The translations under genes and the position numbers were made by a program. Under the pieces are notes generated by a model. The model saw only the letters and a program-made list of their open reading frames with translations. It was not told where the DNA came from and did not search any database. Shown here piece after piece: positions 13,705 to 22,237 of a DNA stretch of 27,200 nt (its first letter is position 1; each line of letters starts with the position of its first letter). This stretch comes from Alphaproteobacteria bacterium UBA3002 (GTDB lineage: Bacteria; Pseudomonadota; Alphaproteobacteria; Rickettsiales; UBA3002). The stretch lies in the NCBI GenBank assembly GCA_002346425.1, contig DDZS01000056.1, positions 8,764 through 35,963 on the forward strand, written 5' to 3'.

Positions 13705-16700
13705 TTACCCCTTTGGTGAATCAATCAGCAATTCCAGATTGCCACCGATCGCGGCGGTGTTGTTACTGATCGTCCGTTCGGTCAGGAAACGCAGCAGATA
13801 ATGCGGACCGCCGGCTTTCGGCCCAGTACCAGATAGACCCTCGCCGCCAAATGGCTGTACGCCGACGACCGCACCGGTCATCCCGCGATTGATATAGATA
13901 TTTCCTGCCTTGATACGTGAGGCAAAAAACTGAATATTGTCTTCGATGCGGCTGTGAATCCCGAAGGTCAGCCCGTAGCCGGTTGAGTTAATGGCATCCG
14001 CCACCGCTTGCAGATCGCTATCGTCATAACGTACAATATGCATGACGGGTCCAAAGATTTCATCGGTAAGCACGTCGATCGACGGAATCTCAAACGCATG
14101 CGGCGCGACAAAATGGCCGGACAGCTCAGCGGGCAACACTGCCTCGCCCGCTTTCGTATACTCTTTCGTCATGGTGGCGATATGCGTATCGATCTTCGCT
14201 TTGGCTTCTTCATCGATCACCGGCCCGCAATCGACATAAAGCCGTCGCGGGTCGCCGACATGCAGTTCGGCCATCGCGCCCTTGATCATGGCGATTAATT
14301 CGTCGGCGATATCATCTTGTACGAATAATACGCGCAAGGCGGAACAGCGTTGCCCGGCGCTGCCGAAGGCGGAGTGGATGATATTATCCGTCGCCTGCTC
14401 CAGCAAGGCAGACGAATCGACGATCATACAATTCTGCCCGCCGGTTTCCGCGCGGAAAGGCACAATCGGCCCGTCTTTTTCTGCCAAACTGCGCTGGATG
14501 GCTTTCGCCGTCGGCACCGAGCCGGTAAAGGTGACGCCGGAAATGTTCGGATGCGCGACCAGCGGCGCGCCGACGGTTTCACCATCGCCAATCACCAGAT
14601 GCAGCACATCCTTGGGAATCCCGGCTTTGTGCATTAACTCCACCATACGGCTGGCGATCAGTGGGGTTTGCTCCGCCGGTTTGGCAACAACAGCATTGCC
14701 CGCCACCAGCGCCGCAGCAATCTGTCCGGTGAAAATCGCCAGCGGGAAATTCCAGGGCGAGATACAGGCGAAGACGCCGCGCGGGAAAAATTGTAATTGG
14801 TCATGCTCGCCGGTCGGCCCGGGCATGGTTTGCGGAATGGCGATCAGCTTGCGCGCTTCGAGCGCGTAATAGCGGCAGAAATCCACCGCCTCGCGCACTT
14901 CGTCGATCGCATCCTGCATCACCTTGCCCGCCTCACGCTGAGCCAGCGCAATGAATTCCGCCTCCTGTTCAGTCAGCGCATCGGCAATCGCTTCGAGAAT
15001 TTGCGCACGCGCTTCCACACCCTGCTCCGCCCATGCATCTTGGGCGGCAACCGCAGTAGTCACGGCCTTCGCCACCTCATCCGAGGTAGAAAGATGCACC
15101 GTGCCGACCTCATGCCCGTCTATGGGTGAGGTAACGGTATGCCCCTTACCAAAAACCCAGCGGTGTTCCGCCCATTCGTCAATATGCGCCTGCAACTGCG
15201 AAACGTCTTCGGAATTGCCAAGCTCAAATCCGGCAGAATTCTCGCGGCTACCATACATTTGTCGCGGCAGTGGAATCGCTGGGTTCGGCTGGTAAAACGT
15301 CTCCTCCACCTGATCGGGCACGCGCTCCATCAAATCATCGATGGTGACTTTCTTATCAACCAGCAGATGCACGAAAGAAGTATTCGCGCCATTCTCAAGC
15401 AAGCGACGAATCAGGTATGCCAGCAAATCCTTATGCATGCCCACGGGCGCATAAATCCGTGAATTAACGCGACCCAAAAACGCATCGTGAATCATCTCGC
15501 CCATGCCATGCAGACGCTGAAATTCAAACGCCGCGTGATCGACGCCTTTCGCATCGGCATAGCTCAACACATCCGCCATCGTGCGCGCATTATGCGTGGC
15601 GAATTGCGGATAAAATTGCGCCGTATGCTCCAGCATGTAATAGGCGCAGAGCAAATAGGACTGATCGGAAAATTCTTTACGCGTGAAAACCGGATATTGG
15701 TCCAGCCCCATTTCCTGGGCGTGTTTGATTTCCGAATCCCAATAGGCACCCTTCACCAGACGTACCGGGATTTTACACTTTTGTTTCTTGGCAAGTTTGC
15801 ACAGATATTCCAGCACCGGCTTCGCGGCTTTTTGATAGGCCTGCACCACAATGCCGAGACCACTCCAATCTTGCAAATCCGGATGCGCTAGCAGGCGTTC
15901 GAACACCAGCACATGCACTTCCAACCGCCGCGCTTCCTCCGCATCGATACTCACCGTCATGCCATAGTTTTTTGCCGCACGCACCAGTTTCAACAGGCGC
16001 TCTGTCAGCACATCTTCGATATAATCTTTTTGCGTAAATTCGTAACGCGGATGCAGCGCCGTCAGCTTGATCGAAATATTGGGCCGCGCATAGAGCGGCT
16101 GTTTTGGATCGACACTTTTGCCAATCGTCTCAATCGCATGCGCATAGGCTTCGCAGAATGCCTGCGCCTGTTCTTCAGTGCGTGCGCCCTCGCCGAGCAT
16201 GTCATAGGAATAGCGATAGCCGCGTTTGAGTTGCGGCTTGGAATGTTTGATCGCATCTTCGATCGTCTCGCCGAGCACGAATTTCGAGCCGATCATTTTC
16301 ATCCCCATCCGCATCGCTTCGCGGATGGAAGGATTACCGAATTTCCCGACCACGCGGTTGAGCAAGGCTTTCTGGTCGGCATAGCCGTAATTCACCAAGC
16401 GCCCGGTCAGCATCAGCCCCCAGCTTGAGGCATTGACGAACCAGTGATCGCTATTGCCCAGATGTTTCTCCCATTCCCCATCCTCGAACTTATCGCGGAT
16501 GAGGCGGTCAGCGGTTTCGGTGTCTGGAATGCGCAGCAACGCCTCCGCCAGACACATGACCGCGACGCCTTCTTGCGTGTTCAATCCATATTGATGGAGA
16601 AAGGCTTCGATGCCGTCGCTCGCCCCGCCTTTATCGCGCAGCTTCACGATCACATCGCGAAATTCCTGCTCGATTCCCGGGTCGTTGGTATATTTGCGTT

Positions 16701-16794
16701 GTAATTCTTCGGCCTGCTCGGTAACAACTTCCGTCTCCGGGCGATGGGCAGCGGCGGCAACATTTCCACCGGATTCTTCAAGTGAGTATTCCAT
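13705..16794 (-). CDS. putA: bifunctional proline dehydrogenase / P5C dehydrogenase
   Basis: 1029 residues. It oxidises proline to P5C in an FAD-dependent barrel and then to glutamate with NAD+. After an N-terminal arm region, the PRODH barrel (about 180-440) shows RPNISIKLTALHPRYE, RLVKGAYWD, FATHNARTM and the FAD/substrate signature YAPVGMHKDLLAYLIRRLLE. The aldehyde dehydrogenase domain (about 540-1000) has ISPWNFPLAIFTGQ, general base E783 (AETGGQN) and nucleophile C817 (SAGQRCSALR), 34 residues apart as usual. No N-terminal ribbon-helix-helix DNA-binding domain is present, so it should not be a self-repressor as in E. coli. ATG 16794 has only a weak GGGT ribosome site; TATACA (16830-16825) could be its -10 box. 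It converges on gltB with a 3-bp gap. Confidence 0.96.
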   Translation of the reverse strand: MEYSLEESGGNVAAAAHRPETEVVTEQAEELQRKYTNDPGIEQEFRDVIVKLRDKGGASDGIEAFLHQYGLNTQEGVAVMCLAEALLRIPDTETADRLIRDKFEDGEWEKHLGNSDHWFVNASSWGLMLTGRLVNYGYADQKALLNRVVGKFGNPSIREAMRMGMKMIGSKFVLGETIEDAIKHSKPQLKRGYRYSYDMLGEGARTEEQAQAFCEAYAHAIETIGKSVDPKQPLYARPNISIKLTALHPRYEFTQKDYIEDVLTERLLKLVRAAKNYGMTVSIDAEEARRLEVHVLVFERLLAHPDLQDWSGLGIVVQAYQKAAKPVLEYLCKLAKKQKCKIPVRLVKGAYWDSEIKHAQEMGLDQYPVFTRKEFSDQSYLLCAYYMLEHTAQFYPQFATHNARTMADVLSYADAKGVDHAAFEFQRLHGMGEMIHDAFLGRVNSRIYAPVGMHKDLLAYLIRRLLENGANTSFVHLLVDKKVTIDDLMERVPDQVEETFYQPNPAIPLPRQMYGSRENSAGFELGNSEDVSQLQAHIDEWAEHRWVFGKGHTVTSPIDGHEVGTVHLSTSDEVAKAVTTAVAAQDAWAEQGVEARAQILEAIADALTEQEAEFIALAQREAGKVMQDAIDEVREAVDFCRYYALEARKLIAIPQTMPGPTGEHDQLQFFPRGVFACISPWNFPLAIFTGQIAAALVAGNAVVAKPAEQTPLIASRMVELMHKAGIPKDVLHLVIGDGETVGAPLVAHPNISGVTFTGSVPTAKAIQRSLAEKDGPIVPFRAETGGQNCMIVDSSALLEQATDNIIHSAFGSAGQRCSALRVLFVQDDIADELIAMIKGAMAELHVGDPRRLYVDCGPVIDEEAKAKIDTHIATMTKEYTKAGEAVLPAELSGHFVAPHAFEIPSIDVLTDEIFGPVMHIVRYDDSDLQAVADAINSTGYGLTFGIHSRIEDNIQFFASRIKAGNIYINRGMTGAVVGVQPFGGEGLSGTGPKAGGPHYLLRFLTERTISNNTAAIGGNLELLIDSPKG

Positions 16795-16837
16795 CTACCC
16801 AGCCCTAGCGGGCATGCTACGCTTTGTATAGTAAAGT

Positions 16838-17800
16838 TTAGATATGTTTCGTAGGCTCAGGCATAAGGCGTCCATCATGGGTAGCCTCTGCGACCTGTAC
16901 TGGGCGATTTTCCACCCGTGACGTGAGTTGCGCGATGATGGCTTCCTTCGATTGGTCAATCGCCTCATCCTGCGTCAAATGCTCCGCGACCATGTTGATC
17001 AACGCCTCGCGCTGTTCTTTCGGTTGCGCGGCCAGCACTTCTGCGGCCATGGCTTCCACCTCTTGCAATGGCACGTCGGAATGTTCGGTCGCTGCGTCTT
17101 TGGAAGACATGCCAAGCAAGGTATTCGCCGTCACATACGCTGCCACCGCGCCGTATTTCAGCATAAAGCTTTTGTTATGCGGCATGCGTTGCTGCTCGTT
17201 CCACGCACTTTTGGCCAGCGCCACATTGTTCAGCATGTAAAGGCCGCCTGAAACTGCGAGCGGGTTCTTTTGGATTTTATCGACCAGCGAATCATTCGGA
17301 TCGGCTTCGGCTTTATTCTCTTTGGTCAAGAGACCAGCCAGCGCCCCGCCCATCACAAGCGCCCCACTCGCCGCCAATGCGCGGTCGCTATTTTGCAAGC
17401 CCTGCTTCACCAGAAAAGCCGCGCCCAATCCATAAATCGTGTTGAGTATTTCGGAGGGATGATCGTAGCAAAACTTCTCAAGCCCATGCGCCAACGATTT
17501 GCGCGCCGCCACCGTATGTAGTTGCGACTGCGGCGGAATGGCGATGCCTTCTTTCGTCAGATAGTCGTCCAGCTCGTAGGCTAGTTTACGAATCTGATAC
17601 TCCTCCGGCTCCTCGCCATATTTGGCCAGCGCCAGCCCGCCCAGCCCCCAGATTGCCCCGGTCCGCGCACTGTTATAATGCTTGTTCAGCAGCCCATGCA
17701 CCACCAACGCCGCATCCGCCGCGAGATACGCCACGCCCGAATATTTCAGTGTCGCATCGCGGATGCTATCCCAGGCGGATGAGTGTACAGACTGCTCCAT
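16838..17800 (-). CDS. hypothetical multi-span membrane protein
   Basis: 320 residues, family not recognised. About six moderately hydrophobic Gly/Ala-rich segments are visible: YSGVAYLAADAALVVHGLL (about 20-38), ARTGAIWGLGGLALA, ILNTIYGLGAAFLVKQGL, ALAASGALVMGGALAGLL, PLAVSGGLYMLNNVALA and LKYGAVAAYVTANTLLGM. A charged C-terminal region of about 90 residues (from SSKDAATEH) looks helical and cytosolic. No signal peptide or catalytic motif is seen. A -10 box TATTCT (17813-17808) ends 7 nt before ATG 17800 and no Shine-Dalgarno is present, so it may be leaderless. It follows the four-Cys unknown by 41 bp and precedes putA by 43 bp; link to proline use is untested. Confidence 0.7.
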   Translation of the reverse strand: MEQSVHSSAWDSIRDATLKYSGVAYLAADAALVVHGLLNKHYNSARTGAIWGLGGLALAKYGEEPEEYQIRKLAYELDDYLTKEGIAIPPQSQLHTVAARKSLAHGLEKFCYDHPSEILNTIYGLGAAFLVKQGLQNSDRALAASGALVMGGALAGLLTKENKAEADPNDSLVDKIQKNPLAVSGGLYMLNNVALAKSAWNEQQRMPHNKSFMLKYGAVAAYVTANTLLGMSSKDAATEHSDVPLQEVEAMAAEVLAAQPKEQREALINMVAEHLTQDEAIDQSKEAIIAQLTSRVENRPVQVAEATHDGRLMPEPTKHI

Positions 17801-17807
17801 TCTTCAC

Positions 17808-17813
17808 AGAATA
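17808..17813 (-). promoter_or_regulatory. -10 box of a likely leaderless gene
   Basis: TATTCT on the minus strand ends 7 nt before ATG 17800. The -35 region is poor, so this is the weakest of the leaderless candidates. Confidence 0.35.
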
Positions 17814-17841
17814 ACAGATGCAGATGACGATTTCGTGACGG

Positions 17842-18510
17842 TTACTCAAACGCCTCGCGAATATCATCCATCGCATGATCAACCGACATGGAAACGATCA
17901 TGCCCATCGAGTCGAGAATCACGATGGCGTTGTAGGCGGAATCGAAGCGCGGTGCGACGCCGGATTTCAGACGCTGCATAATACCCCGATTCACCTTGTT
18001 GACGTCATTATAAAAAGCCTGAATCTGGGAATTGACCTGCGTGCGGTCATTCGGCAATCGCCCTTTCAAATATTCCTGCAAAAAATATGAGGAAGAAACG
18101 CGGAACATGGTTTCCTCATAGGTGGAAAATGGCAGATGATACCAGCCAAGCCCACGGAATGGCTCAAAGGCAGGGCAACCACTACGTGACATGATGAGGC
18201 CAAACAGCCCGCTTAGCCCGTCCTGCGCATCGCCATGTTTGGTAATCACGCGCTCGGGCGTGGTGACACGCACCTCCACCGCATCATAAGAGCGCAGATC
18301 GTTGAGCAGATGCACCGGCGCATTCAGCCGCGTCGCTACCGGGCAATAGTCATCCTTCGTCCAGCGGCAACCTTCGCATTGGTTATATTCCAGCTTCGCC
18401 CAATCCACCTTGCCGGATTCGGGATGCGTCTCGCCATTCTGCGGATGTACTTCCACCGCATGCGTAAAAATATTCTCGCCCTGACGGAATTCATACGTGA
18501 TGGTGCGCAT
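17842..18510 (-). CDS. conserved protein of unknown function with four-cysteine motif
   Basis: 222 residues. Cysteines C45 and C48 (QCEGC), C56 (YCPVA) and C112 (SGCPAFEPF) form a likely metal or Fe-S site. Other landmarks are VTTPERV, a GLSGLFGLIM stretch, WYHLPFSTYEETMFRVSS and FLQEYLKG. From memory this order of CxxC, CPVA, SGCP, HLPF and ET motifs matches a conserved family of unknown function (perhaps DUF6901; the number is not certain). No signal peptide, so cytosolic. ATG 18510 lies 6 nt after a -10 box TAATAT with -35 TTGGCT, both at the 3' end of pyrE, and no Shine-Dalgarno is present, so it is probably leaderless with its own promoter. Confidence 0.75.
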   Translation of the reverse strand: MRTITYEFRQGENIFTHAVEVHPQNGETHPESGKVDWAKLEYNQCEGCRWTKDDYCPVATRLNAPVHLLNDLRSYDAVEVRVTTPERVITKHGDAQDGLSGLFGLIMSRSGCPAFEPFRGLGWYHLPFSTYEETMFRVSSSYFLQEYLKGRLPNDRTQVNSQIQAFYNDVNKVNRGIMQRLKSGVAPRFDSAYNAIVILDSMGMIVSMSVDHAMDDIREAFE

Positions 18511-18516
18511 CGCGCT

Positions 18517-18546
18517 ATATTAGCAAAGAATCAGGCTTTCAGCCAA
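18517..18546 (-). promoter_or_regulatory. promoter inside the pyrE 3' end, likely leaderless
   Basis: Minus strand: TTGGCT (18546-18541), an 18-bp spacer, and TAATAT (18522-18517). The -10 box ends 6 nt before ATG 18510. Confidence 0.5.
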
Positions 18547-19121
18547 CGACTTCCGGGTTTTACGGCCGGAATGTCCGCTAATTCGGCAGGTAGGTGTGAC
18601 GGGTCCCAGGTATCCACCTGCAGGGCCATCAGCGAAATCAGCGGAAATGGCAGGCTGACCGCCCCTTCTCCACGCCGATCAACCAATGACGCTTCCGCTA
18701 CCACTTCGCCGCCATATCCCTGAATACAAGTGACGGTTTCCATGGAGGATTTGCCCGTAGTCACCACATCTTCGACCAGTAAAATTTTCGCACCATCTTC
18801 GATATCGAAGCCGCGGCGCAGTTGAAACTGTCCATCGACCCGCTCGCAAAACACGCTCGGCTTCCCTAGTTGACGCGCCAATTCATACCCCACAATCACG
18901 CCACCCATCGCCGGAGCAACGACGAGGTCAATCGCCTCAACATCAACCTTAGCACGTACCAGATCCGCCAGCGTCTTACAAAGCCGTGCGCCACGTTCAG
19001 GGCACATCATCACCCGCGCACATTGCAGATAGGTATCGCTTCGCCGCCCGGAAGACAGGATGAAATGCCCCTTCAGAATGGCTTCGGCGTCTTGAAATTC
19101 CTGTAAAATATCCTCGGTCAT
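18531..19121 (-). CDS. pyrE: orotate phosphoribosyltransferase
   Basis: 196 residues. It joins orotate to PRPP to make OMP in pyrimidine synthesis. The alphaproteobacterial form is recognised by FILSSGRRSDTYLQCARVMM near the N-terminus, the flexible-loop region with FCERVDGQFQLRRGF, and the PRPP motif ILLVEDVVTTGKS. An upstream ATG at 19145 is in frame, but ATG 19121 has AGGAG 6 nt before it and starts at the usual family N-terminus (MTEDI). It lies 27 bp after the panC stop, so panC and pyrE are probably co-transcribed. Confidence 0.95.
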   Translation of the reverse strand: MTEDILQEFQDAEAILKGHFILSSGRRSDTYLQCARVMMCPERGARLCKTLADLVRAKVDVEAIDLVVAPAMGGVIVGYELARQLGKPSVFCERVDGQFQLRRGFDIEDGAKILLVEDVVTTGKSSMETVTCIQGYGGEVVAEASLVDRRGEGAVSLPFPLISLMALQVDTWDPSHLPAELADIPAVKPGSRWLKA

Positions 19122-19148
19122 TGTCTTCTCCTGCCTCGCTGGCAAATA

Positions 19149-19982
19149 CTAAGCGGCCAGATTATCAATCAGCCGCGTTGTACCCAGTTTGGCGGCGACA
19201 AACAAGCGTCCATTCGGCTGTGGATGATGCAGGGGCTTGAGCGTCACCCCATCGGCATAAATAAAATAATCCACCGTAAACCCTGCTTTTTCCAGCAGCG
19301 CCTTTCCCTCTTCCAGCGCATGCGCAGGTGTCTCTCCGGAGGCCATCGCATCGCGCGTGACGCACAGTGTTTTATAAAGCACCGGAGCTTTTTCCCGCTC
19401 CGCTTCTGAAAGATAGTGATTGCGCGAGGAGAGCGCCAAACCGTCTGACTCTCGAATCGTTGGCACGCCGATCAGCTCCACCGGAATCATCAAATCTGCG
19501 ACCATGCGCCGCATAACAGCTAATTGCTGCCAGTCTTTTTCGCCAAACAGGCAACAATGCGGCATCACCTGCTGCATCAGCAAATAGACCACTGTCGCCG
19601 CCCCATCGAAATGCCCCGGCCGCGATGCGCCGCACAGGCTTTCCGTAATATCCGCAATATGCAGCGAGGTGGAAAAACCGTTCGGATACATTTCGCCCAC
19701 ACTCGGCGCAAAAATCACATCGACCCCGGCTTTTAGGCACATCGCCTGATCGCGCTCCAGCATGCGGGGATAAGCATCCAGATCTTCGTTCAGCCCGAAT
19801 TGCAGCGGATTGACAAAGATACTGACCACCACATGACGTGCCACGTCTTTGGCTTTTTCAACCAACGCCATATGCCCTTCATGCAGTGCCCCCATGGTTG
19901 GCACCAGCGCGACGGACTCTCCCGCGAGCTCCCACTCCGCGCTGCATTGCTGCATATGCGCACATGTCTCGAACAGCATCAT
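19149..19982 (-). CDS. panC: pantothenate synthetase
   Basis: 277 residues. It condenses pantoate with beta-alanine using ATP, the last step to vitamin B5. The ATP-binding HxGH motif is H34-E-G-H37 in PTMGALHEGH. Other signatures are FVNPLQFG, GEKDWQQLAVMRRMV and the KMSKS-equivalent region SSRN. The frame is open for 56 further codons upstream, but those overlap the start of zapE on the other strand and do not resemble PanC. Two adjacent ATGs (19982, 19979) are possible. Only a weak ribosome site (TTAGGCG) is present. The 65 bp to zapE holds divergent promoters. Confidence 0.95.
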   Translation of the reverse strand: MMLFETCAHMQQCSAEWELAGESVALVPTMGALHEGHMALVEKAKDVARHVVVSIFVNPLQFGLNEDLDAYPRMLERDQAMCLKAGVDVIFAPSVGEMYPNGFSTSLHIADITESLCGASRPGHFDGAATVVYLLMQQVMPHCCLFGEKDWQQLAVMRRMVADLMIPVELIGVPTIRESDGLALSSRNHYLSEAEREKAPVLYKTLCVTRDAMASGETPAHALEEGKALLEKAGFTVDYFIYADGVTLKPLHHPQPNGRLFVAAKLGTTRLIDNLAA

Positions 19983-20012
19983 TGGTTTTACGCCTAACGG
20001 ATTGCTTGACCT

Positions 20013-20041
20013 TTGCCAAGCGCCATTGCCTTCGCTATAGA
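20013..20041 (+). promoter_or_regulatory. zapE promoter, likely leaderless
   Basis: TTGCCA (20013-20018), a 17-bp spacer, and TATAGA (20036-20041). The -10 box ends 6 nt before ATG 20048, so the transcript should begin at the start codon. Confidence 0.6.
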
Positions 20042-20047
20042 ACAGCC

Positions 20048-21181
20048 ATGACTTCCGAGACACCCCTCGCCCGTTACGATCGCCTATGCGAAAGCGGCAT
20101 GCTGAATGCCGATGCCGAGCAGCGCGCCGTTGTCGAAGCGCTCGATGCATTGTGGCATCAGGCGGACGATGAAAGCGACCAAAATTGGTTCGCTAGCCTT
20201 TTCCGCAAGTCCGTAGACGACGAGATCCGCGGCGTCTATCTCTGGGGCGATGTGGGACGCGGCAAAAGCATGGTGATGGATTTGTTTTTTGAATGCCTGC
20301 CAGCGGGTAAGAAAAAGCGTGTGCATTTTCATGCCTTCATGCGCGACATCCATAGCCGCATCTTTGCGTGGCGGCAGTTGAAACCAAAAGGCGACCTTTT
20401 AGAATTGGTCGCCCGCGATGTAGCCTCCGGCATTCAGGTGCTCTGTCTCGACGAAATGCAAGTGCATGACATCACCGACGCATCCATTCTCTCGCGCCTA
20501 TTTACGCAATTATTTGAGCATGGCTTGCTCATCGTTATCACTTCCAATCGTCCGCCGCGCGATCTCTATCAGGGCGGGCTGCAGCGCGAACAATTTGAGC
20601 CTTTTATTGCGCTTCTCCGCGAGAAAACCCGGGTGCTTGATTTGAATGGGCCGACGGATTATCGGCTGCAACAACTACGCGCTATGGACCAGACCTATGT
20701 ATACCCATTGAATGAACGTTCGGAAGAATTCTGTCACAACGCCTATTGCGCGTTAACCAATGATTGCGCCTCTTCAGAGCAGATTATCGAAGTGGCAGGA
20801 CGCAACTTAGTGATTGAACGAACGTCCAATGGCGTGGCTTGGCTGACCTTTTCGGAAATGTGCGAACACGCCCTCGGCGCTGCGGATTATCTGGAAGTGG
20901 CCGCCGTGTTTCATACGGTGATCTTGCAAGGCATCCCCGAACTCTCGCCAGAAAAGCGCAATGAAGCAAAACGATTTGTCACGCTTATCGACGCGCTCTA
21001 CGAACACAAAGTCAAATTACTGTGCACCGCCGCCGCCGCACCTGAACACCTTTACCCCTCCGGCCACGGCGCATTTGAATTTGAGCGTACGGTATCTCGT
21101 CTTATCGAAATGCAATCCGAACGCTATCTGGCTATGCCGCATGTCAAAGACGACATTGTCATTGCAAGTAAAACCCCTTAG
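20048..21181 (+). CDS. zapE: ZapE/AFG1-family ATPase
   Basis: 377 residues. AFG1-like P-loop ATPases include ZapE, which associates with the division ring in E. coli, and mitochondrial Lace1/Afg1. Walker A is GDVGRGKS (near residue 74) preceded by VYLW, Walker B is VLCLDEMQVHD, and sensor 1 is IVITSNRPPRDLY. Other family marks are HFHAFMRDIH and WLTFSEMCE. The frame is open upstream to 19838, but that part is antisense to panC. ATG 20048 is picked because a good promoter ends 6 nt before it. No Shine-Dalgarno is visible, in keeping with a leaderless message. In many alphaproteobacteria this gene sits near mdh and suc genes (from memory); here it is next to ispH. Confidence 0.93.
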   Translation: MTSETPLARYDRLCESGMLNADAEQRAVVEALDALWHQADDESDQNWFASLFRKSVDDEIRGVYLWGDVGRGKSMVMDLFFECLPAGKKKRVHFHAFMRDIHSRIFAWRQLKPKGDLLELVARDVASGIQVLCLDEMQVHDITDASILSRLFTQLFEHGLLIVITSNRPPRDLYQGGLQREQFEPFIALLREKTRVLDLNGPTDYRLQQLRAMDQTYVYPLNERSEEFCHNAYCALTNDCASSEQIIEVAGRNLVIERTSNGVAWLTFSEMCEHALGAADYLEVAAVFHTVILQGIPELSPEKRNEAKRFVTLIDALYEHKVKLLCTAAAAPEHLYPSGHGAFEFERTVSRLIEMQSERYLAMPHVKDDIVIASKTP

Positions 21182-21184
21182 ACT
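21156..21184 (+). promoter_or_regulatory. ispH promoter inside the zapE 3' end, likely leaderless
   Basis: TTGTCA (21156-21161), a 17-bp spacer, and TAGACT (21179-21184), whose first three bases are the zapE stop codon. The -10 box ends 7 nt before ATG 21192. Confidence 0.6.
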
Positions 21185-21191
21185 AGGCTGC

Positions 21192-22151
21192 ATGACTCCC
21201 CAATTGACGATTTACTTAGCCCAACCGCGCGGCTTTTGCGCTGGCGTCGAGCGCGCCATCGACATTGTCGATAAAGCCCTCGAACTCTATGGCGCGCCGG
21301 TCTATGTGAAGCATGAAATCGTGCATAACCAATGGGTATGCGACGATTTGCGTAGCCGCGGCGTGATCTTCATTGAAGAAATCGACGAAATTCCCGATGG
21401 GGCAATCACGGTTTTTTCTGCGCATGGAGTATCGCAAAAAGTGGTAAATGACGCCAAATTGCGCGACCTGCCGATGATCGATGCGACTTGCCCTTTGGTG
21501 ACGAAAGTCCACAATCAGGCCAAACGGTATGAAAGAGAACAGCATCACATCATCCTGATTGGCCACGCCGGCCACCCCGAAGTGGAGGGCACCAGCGGGC
21601 AAGTGCAATCCGTCACGCTGGTCGATTCGGTGGAAGCGGTGGAGCAATTGACCTTTTCCCCAGAACATCGGCTGGCGTATGTGACCCAAACCACGCTTAG
21701 CGTCGACGATACGCGCGGCATTATTCAGGCCTTGAAAACCCGATACCCGCAAGTCATCGGACCGGATGTAAATGATATCTGTTATGCCACGCAAAACCGC
21801 CAAAATGCCGTGCGCGATTTAGCGCAGCATGCCGAACTGATTTTAGTTGTCGGTTCGGTGACCAGCTCCAACTCCAACCGCCTCCGCGATTTGGCGGAAG
21901 AGTGCGGCGTCACCTCCTACTTGATCGACGATGCGAGCGAAATTGACGAAGCCTGGATCGAAGGCGTCTCACATATCGGTCTAACGGCTGGTGCCTCAGC
22001 TCCCGAATTACTTGTGGAACGTGTTATCGCCCGTCTGGATAGCCTGAAGCCTGCCCAGATTAAGCCGCTCCCCGGCGTCGAGGAAGGCATGCATTTCCGC
22101 TTGCCCCCTGAAGTACGCAATAAGCCATACACCCATAAGCTGGCTAGCTAA
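21192..22151 (+). CDS. ispH: 4-hydroxy-3-methylbut-2-enyl diphosphate reductase
   Basis: 319 residues. It is the last enzyme of the non-mevalonate pathway, reducing HMBPP to IPP and DMAPP with a 4Fe-4S cluster. The three cluster cysteines are C16 (PRGFCAGVERAI), C100 (DATCPLV) and C197 (NDICYATQNRQ), at nearly the E. coli positions. The substrate-binding motifs SAHGVS, GHAGHPEVEGT, VGSVTSSNSNRL and GASAPE are intact. The frame extends upstream to 20961 inside zapE, but ATG 21192 gives the usual N-terminus and sits 7 nt after a strong promoter. No Shine-Dalgarno, so probably leaderless. It is convergent with glnA across a shared terminator. Confidence 0.96.
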   Translation: MTPQLTIYLAQPRGFCAGVERAIDIVDKALELYGAPVYVKHEIVHNQWVCDDLRSRGVIFIEEIDEIPDGAITVFSAHGVSQKVVNDAKLRDLPMIDATCPLVTKVHNQAKRYEREQHHIILIGHAGHPEVEGTSGQVQSVTLVDSVEAVEQLTFSPEHRLAYVTQTTLSVDDTRGIIQALKTRYPQVIGPDVNDICYATQNRQNAVRDLAQHAELILVVGSVTSSNSNRLRDLAEECGVTSYLIDDASEIDEAWIEGVSHIGLTAGASAPELLVERVIARLDSLKPAQIKPLPGVEEGMHFRLPPEVRNKPYTHKLAS

Positions 22152-22182
22152 ACCTCGCGTTATTGGCGTTTTTGATTTGCAT

Positions 22183-22220
22183 AAAAAAAAGCGCGCCAGT
22201 CTAAAGAAAGGCGCGCTTTT
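22183..22220. terminator. bidirectional terminator between ispH and glnA
   Basis: Stem gcgcgcc (22191-22197) and ggcgcgc (22210-22216), flanked by eight A (22183-22190) and four T (22217-22220). On the minus strand the A-run becomes a strong U-tract, so it ends glnA best; it also serves ispH. Confidence 0.85.
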
Positions 22221-22237
22221 CCGTCATACGTTAGTCG

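Noticed and set aside
13705..16794. DNA-binding (ribbon-helix-helix) function for PutA
   Set aside because: The N-terminus has no such domain, and 1029 residues is too short for the trifunctional form.
20961..21191. Extended N-terminus of IspH from 20961
   Set aside because: It overlaps zapE coding sequence and lacks similarity to IspH; the three cluster Cys fall at normal positions only from ATG 21192.
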